Shown in pieces: positions 5,078 through 7,885 of a stretch of 7,885 nucleotides of DNA (its first letter is position 1; every line of letters starts with the position of its first letter). The translations under genes were made by a program, and so were the position numbers. Source of the DNA: Deltaproteobacteria bacterium RIFCSPHIGHO2_12_FULL_43_9 (GTDB lineage: Bacteria; Bdellovibrionota; O2-12-FULL-43-9). The notes below the pieces were generated by a model, which was not told the DNA's origin, ran no database searches, and saw only the letters and a list, made by a program, of their open reading frames with translations. The stretch is taken from positions 1 through 7,885 of the forward strand of contig MGRR01000041.1 of NCBI GenBank assembly GCA_001798265.1, in the 5' to 3' direction.

Positions 5078-6256
5078 TCATAAAAAAACCTTTTCAAGGT
5101 GATTTACAACGTCATCAATCAGCTTCGGGATATCAAGATTTTCTTCAACCCTTTGTATCTCATTAATCGTAGAACTGATGACGGGTGATCTGGGTGTAAA
5201 AAGCGTACAGCAGTCGGCAACATCCTGTATTGAAATATCAAATGTCCCTATCATTTTTGCTTTTTCAATAATCTCCACCTTGTCCATCCCGATCAATGGT
5301 TGAAAAACGGGCCCAGGAATCGCCTCCATTATTGAGCGCATATTTTCAACCGTCTGGCTTGAAACCTGCCCGATTGAATCTCCTGTTATTAATCCATACG
5401 CGTTTTCTCTTTCTTTGATGGTGTCCGCAATACGGTGCATCATTCTTCTGTATAGAATAGTCCTGTATCTTTCCGGAACATTTTTGTTGATTACCAGCTG
5501 AATCTCAGCAAATGGGACAAAATAAATGACCGTGTCATTCTGAAATTTTTTTAGCACAGTAACAAGTTCCAAAACCTTTTGTTTGGCAGCCGGTGCCGTA
5601 TATGGATGTGCGTGAAAATGAACAAACGTTATGGAACAACCACGCTTCATCAACATCCATGCGGCAACAGGGCTATCTATGCCACCGGAAATAAGCGCCA
5701 CCAATCTCTGATTTATTCCAACCGGCAGCCCACGAAAGCACGATATTCTATCTGTAAAAATATAACTCGCATCCGGCCTGACATCTATTCCCAATTCGAG
5801 ATCGTAATCGGTCAGGTCTACCTCGAGATCTGGGAATCGCTTCTGAATCATCGAACCGACCGCGGATTCAATTTCCATCGAGGTCTTTGGAAATGCCTTA
5901 AAACCCCTTTGCGCCGTTACCCGAAATTTTTTCTTGTTGGCAGATATCGCAAGAATATTCTTCCATTCACCCTCCGCAACCTCTAACGCCTTTTCCGTAA
6001 TCTCCTCAGGTAGGTTGCTAACCTTTAGTGTCGGACTAACGCTTGTAATGCCAAAAACATTCTTTAAAGCGTATGGATTTAATCTCTCACCCTTTATGAC
6101 AAGGCGTCCGCGATCACATTGAATTTTAAATTTATTTGAAAATTCACGATTTAAAGCAGCCCTGATGTTCTCTGCCAGCCTCTTTTCAAATCTACCGCGA
6201 TTTCTCCCCTTAAGCGCGATTTCATCATATCTGACGAGGATCGAATTATACTCCAT
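5078..6256 (-). CDS. thiI: tRNA 4-thiouridine synthase ThiI, rhodanese-less form
   Basis: A 392-residue tRNA sulfurtransferase that adenylates U8 of tRNA and replaces its oxygen with sulfur to make 4-thiouridine; some homologues also feed thiazole synthesis for thiamine. An N-terminal ferredoxin-like region (YNSILVRYDEIALKGRNR, 3-20) leads into a THUMP domain (about 55-165). The PP-loop ATP motif SGGIDSP is at 190-196, with LITGDSIGQVSSQT at 289-302, RPLIGMDK-like QPLIGMDKVEI at 319-329 and ADCCTLF at 347-353. The protein ends soon after, so it lacks the C-terminal rhodanese domain of E. coli ThiI (about 480 residues). Short ThiI proteins of this kind take sulfur directly from a dedicated cysteine desulfurase, as for Bacillus NifZ-ThiI. 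The ATG at 6256 overlaps the end of nifS by 11 bp; a TTG 21 bases upstream (6277) would add residues absent from homologues. Confidence 0.95.
   Translation of the reverse strand: MEYNSILVRYDEIALKGRNRGRFEKRLAENIRAALNREFSNKFKIQCDRGRLVIKGERLNPYALKNVFGITSVSPTLKVSNLPEEITEKALEVAEGEWKNILAISANKKKFRVTAQRGFKAFPKTSMEIESAVGSMIQKRFPDLEVDLTDYDLELGIDVRPDASYIFTDRISCFRGLPVGINQRLVALISGGIDSPVAAWMLMKRGCSITFVHFHAHPYTAPAAKQKVLELVTVLKKFQNDTVIYFVPFAEIQLVINKNVPERYRTILYRRMMHRIADTIKERENAYGLITGDSIGQVSSQTVENMRSIMEAIPGPVFQPLIGMDKVEIIEKAKMIGTFDISIQDVADCCTLFTPRSPVISSTINEIQRVEENLDIPKLIDDVVNHLEKVFL
5082..5100 (-). terminator. Weak intrinsic terminator at the thiI stop
   Basis: On the minus strand, accttgaaaaggt forms a five-base-pair stem (plus 5088-5100) with a three-base loop, followed directly by seven U (plus 5082-5088). 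It lies in the last codons of thiI, just before the TGA at 5080-5078. The convergent hydrolase ends at 5071, so a compact terminator here would protect that gene from antisense readthrough. The stem is short and only moderately stable. Confidence 0.45.
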
Positions 6257-7364
6257 AAACCTCACGCACCGCCTCAACCGCCTTATCTATCTCCTCCCCG
6301 GTTGTCATCTCTCCGAAACTGAATCTGACAACCCCTTCCGCGATCTGTCTTGAATATCCCATTGCCAAAACCACATGACTCGGTTTTATGCTGCGGGCTC
6401 CACAGGCTGAGCCCGCAGAGACCTCAATCCCAAATTCGTTAAATTTTTGAACCGCAATTGCACCGGGTAGTTTCGAAGATGCAATTGTAGCAATATAAGG
6501 AGCCCCATCTTTGGGAGAAATAATCTCAAGCGGAATATTCTCTATCCCTTTAAGAAATCTCGCTTTCAGTTTCTTATAATGCTCAAAAAGCCCACGTTCT
6601 TTTTCCACAAACCTCTCCGCGGCAACGTGCAATCCCCGAACCGCGACATAATTCTCCGTCCCTGCCCTTAGACCATGCTCCTGCTTACCGCCAAGTATAA
6701 CAGGTTGTAGTTGAACCCTCGGACTCATGATTAACGCGCCAATCCCAACCGGTCCATAGATTTTATGCCCGCTGATTGAGATAAGATCTATTCCTGCCTC
6801 TTCCATCGGGATTGGAACCTTCCCAAAACTTTGTATCGCATCGATATGAAACCAGACATCCTTATTCTTATCCCGAATAATCTTACCGATCTCGGTTAGT
6901 GGCTGGATTGCCCCCATCTCATTATTTACATGGATTATTGAAACAACGTTCGTCTCTGGGGTTATGGCATTGTAAAGTTTTTGTAAATCAACGATTCCAT
7001 CCTTATTAACCGGTATATAGTTGATCTTCGCTCCACCCCTCTCAAGGGATTTACACGTGACCGCGACGGCATCGTGTTCGATAGTAGTCGTAATGAAGTG
7101 ATTCCTGGAGGCTCTGGCCTTAAAAGCCCCCTGCAGAGCCAGATTGTCAGACTCCGTCCCCCCGGATACAAATACAACCTGCTGTGGCTGAAGATGAAAG
7201 ATAGAAGCAAGATATTTTCGCGCCTTAAAAATAACCGCGGCAGACTGCTGCCCAAGTGAATGGCTGGCACTCGGGTTTCCATATCCACCAGCCATAACAA
7301 GGCTTATTTCCCGCATGACATCCGGGTCACACGGGGTTGTAGCTGAATAATCTAAATAAGTCAT
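6246..7364 (-). CDS. nifS: Cysteine desulfurase, NifS/IscS type
   Basis: A 372-residue class V aminotransferase-fold PLP enzyme that converts cysteine to alanine and holds the released sulfur as a persulfide for transfer. MTYLDYSATTP opens the protein as in NifS and IscS. SGGTESDN (67-74) and IEHDAV (95-100, H97) line the cofactor site; HIDAIQSFGK (173-182) and SGHKIYGP (198-205) provide the PLP aspartate and Schiff-base lysine K201. GLRAGTEN (231-238) follows. The catalytic loop is SAGSACGARS (316-325), with C321. Most relatives I recall have Ser or Thr after this cysteine rather than Gly-Ala-Arg. GGGAG (plus 7370-7374) supports the ATG at 7364. It overlaps thiI by 11 bp, so ThiI is the probable sulfur acceptor. 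A general Fe-S cluster role cannot be excluded; no iscU, iscA or nifU lies in the window. Confidence 0.95.
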   Translation of the reverse strand: MTYLDYSATTPCDPDVMREISLVMAGGYGNPSASHSLGQQSAAVIFKARKYLASIFHLQPQQVVFVSGGTESDNLALQGAFKARASRNHFITTTIEHDAVAVTCKSLERGGAKINYIPVNKDGIVDLQKLYNAITPETNVVSIIHVNNEMGAIQPLTEIGKIIRDKNKDVWFHIDAIQSFGKVPIPMEEAGIDLISISGHKIYGPVGIGALIMSPRVQLQPVILGGKQEHGLRAGTENYVAVRGLHVAAERFVEKERGLFEHYKKLKARFLKGIENIPLEIISPKDGAPYIATIASSKLPGAIAVQKFNEFGIEVSAGSACGARSIKPSHVVLAMGYSRQIAEGVVRFSFGEMTTGEEIDKAVEAVREVYGV

Positions 7365-7375
7365 CGCGACTCCCT

Positions 7376-7403
7376 CGTCATTGCGACGTAAACGTCATTG
7401 CGA
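7376..7403. repeat. 11-bp direct repeat leading into the palindromic element
   Basis: The sequence cgtcattgcga occurs at 7376-7386 and again at 7393-7403, offset by 17 bases. The second copy overlaps the left arm of the palindromic element that follows. The first copy begins two bases beyond the nifS ribosome site. This looks like a partial duplication of the element's end, or remains of an older copy cut short at the nifS leader. Confidence 0.65.
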
Positions 7404-7461
7404 GCGAAGCGAAGCAATCTCCGAGATTGCTTCGTCGGCCCTCCGGGCCTCCTCGCAATGA
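7395..7461. repeat. Dispersed palindromic repeat element upstream of nifS
   Basis: A 67-base element with three nested or adjacent inverted repeats. The outer arms are tcattgcgag (7395-7404) and ctcgcaatga (7452-7461). An internal perfect hairpin has 12-base arms, cgaagcaatctc (7410-7421) and gagattgcttcg (7423-7434), around one base. A GC-rich hairpin has ggccc (7437-7441) and gggcc (7445-7449). Together they predict a cruciform or two-armed junction when single-stranded. From memory, repeats beginning cattgcgagcgaagc and pairing with ctcgcaatgac recur in intergenic regions of several bacterial groups. It encodes no protein and is probably a non-autonomous dispersed repeat. It lies in the leader of nifS-thiI or between that operon and the gene upstream. 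Confidence 0.8.
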
Positions 7462-7468
7462 TACAATA

Positions 7469-7480
7469 GCCCGGGATGAT
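7469..7480. repeat. Diverged copy of the left-edge 12-bp repeat
   Basis: The sequence gcccgggatgat matches the gctcgggatgac unit found at 1-51 at ten of twelve positions. It lies eight bases beyond the palindromic element. Copies at both ends suggest this sequence family is dispersed through the genome and associated with the larger element. With two mismatches in twelve bases, chance similarity remains possible. Confidence 0.35.
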
Positions 7481-7504
7481 GAAAGTACCTGCGGCCTATA
7501 TTAA

Positions 7505-7750
7505 CTATTTTTTTAATCTTTTTAACCCCTTAAGTCTAGCCTGAGCCTTTTCAATATTCTCCCCAAGCAGCATCAATTCTGTTTGAATATTCAAGTATTC
7601 AGACCTTAAAGCTTCACTATAACTATCCTGAAGAGCATCCTGAATCTTTTCAAATTTACTGGTCAGCCCCTCCTCTTTGGCAAGGAGGCGCTCAACAATC
7701 CTCTCCATCTCTTTCGAGTCTTTTATTCCTTGATAAAACCTCTCCCACAT
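7505..7750 (-). CDS. Small predicted coiled-coil protein, unknown function
   Basis: An 81-residue soluble protein that I do not recognise. It is almost wholly charged and helical, with no membrane segment, signal peptide or cysteine. Leucine, isoleucine and methionine recur at roughly heptad spacing through ERIVERLLAKEEGLTSKFEK and later through LNIQTELMLLGENIEKAQAR, so one or two coiled-coil helices are likely. The C-terminus is strongly basic (LKGLKRLKK). ATG at 7750 is the first start after an in-frame TAG 12 bases upstream; AGGA lies about ten bases before it, a distant ribosome site. It precedes nifS on the same strand, but 140 bases with a repeat element intervene, so operon membership is unclear. 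It could be a small structural, regulatory or adaptor protein; nothing decides between these. Confidence 0.6.
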   Translation of the reverse strand: MWERFYQGIKDSKEMERIVERLLAKEEGLTSKFEKIQDALQDSYSEALRSEYLNIQTELMLLGENIEKAQARLKGLKRLKK

Positions 7751-7763
7751 CAGATAAAGATCC

Positions 7764-7774
7764 TATAATTTATA
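7764..7774. promoter_or_regulatory. Symmetric divergent -10 promoter core
   Basis: The palindrome tataa-t-ttata gives a perfect plus-strand TATAAT (7764-7769) and a minus-strand TATAAA (7774-7769) in the same 11 bases. It sits in the 36-base gap between the coiled-coil gene and the short plus-strand frame at 7787. Overlapping symmetric -10 elements are a known basis of bidirectional bacterial promoters. No good -35 was found at 16-18 bases on either side, so activity is uncertain. Confidence 0.4.
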
Positions 7775-7786
7775 CTCGGAGTCCAG

Positions 7787-7870
7787 ATGCCAATATTTCC
7801 TGAAGTTGAGGTAAATTGTTACGCGGGCTTTAAAGGGGAAGAGAGACTGTTGCTTGCAATCGCTAGCAAA
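7787..7870 (+). CDS. Possible 27-residue small ORF or truncated gene start
   Basis: A short frame from ATG 7787 to TAG 7868-7870. It is reported because its translation signals are better than expected by chance: GGAG (7778-7781) lies five bases before the ATG and a perfect TATAAT lies at 7764-7769. The peptide starts MPIFPEVEVNCYAGFKGEER. From memory, VxCYxGxKxxE resembles the N-terminus of small conserved bacterial proteins of about 60-80 residues, whose downstream part would then be missing here. The stop could reflect a truncating mutation, or the frame may be a coincidence. Other frames up to the window edge did not obviously continue the match. Confidence 0.3.
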
Positions 7871-7885
7871 TAGTAGAGTGTTAGA

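Noticed and set aside
5579..5986. 135-codon plus-strand ORF opposite thiI
   Set aside because: It is fully antisense to conserved ThiI domains including the region near the PP-loop, its composition is unlike a real protein, and no ribosome site is evident.
6257..6277. Seven-residue N-terminal extension of ThiI from TTG 6277
   Set aside because: Family members begin close to the YxxILVRY motif, so ATG 6256 fits. The extension would lie entirely inside the nifS coding end.

Overview
This 7.9 kb bacterial window holds ordinary metabolic genes interspersed with toxin-antitoxin modules, an insertion-sequence remnant and repeats. The organism cannot be named from the sequence. A transketolase split into two genes, a ThiI without a rhodanese domain, a secreted SGNH hydrolase and dispersed repeats of the 'ctcgggatgac' and 'cattgcgagcgaagc' types are common in anaerobic or uncultivated Gram-negative lineages (Omnitrophota- or Desulfobacterota-like). 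That placement is an inference and weakly held.

Layout, left to right. Positions 1-51 carry three copies of a 12-bp repeat. Positions 67-417 (minus) hold the C-terminal remnant of an ISNCY/IS1202-type transposase. Positions 643-1163 (plus) hold a Phd/YefM antitoxin and RelE toxin pair behind a recognisable promoter and palindrome. Positions 1323-3078 (plus) hold transketolase as two overlapping genes. Positions 3163-3815 (minus) hold a toxin-first HigB/HigA-like module with a TTGACA promoter embedded in a nested palindrome. Positions 4109-5071 (plus) encode an exported SGNH/GDSL hydrolase resembling phospholipase B. Positions 5078-7364 (minus) hold nifS (cysteine desulfurase) and thiI (tRNA sulfurtransferase), overlapping by 11 bp. 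A palindromic repeat element lies just upstream of nifS (7376-7461). Positions 7505-7750 (minus) encode a small predicted coiled-coil protein of unknown function. A symmetric AT-rich promoter core separates it from a very short plus-strand reading frame at the right edge.

How the genes work together. The split transketolase genes should yield the two halves of one ThDP enzyme of the non-oxidative pentose phosphate pathway. NifS should release cysteine sulfur as a persulfide and pass it to ThiI, which lacks its own rhodanese sulfur carrier; the gene overlap fits that partnership. The two toxin-antitoxin modules on either side of transketolase have opposite orientations and opposite internal gene order, so they are independent acquisitions rather than a duplication.

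I found no tRNA, rRNA, CRISPR array, complete mobile element or clearly new multi-gene system. The most interesting items are regulatory or structural: the nearly leaderless toxin transcript predicted for the HigB-like gene, the repeat element in the nifS leader, the unusual residues after the NifS catalytic cysteine, and the divergent promoter with a mini-ORF at the right edge.
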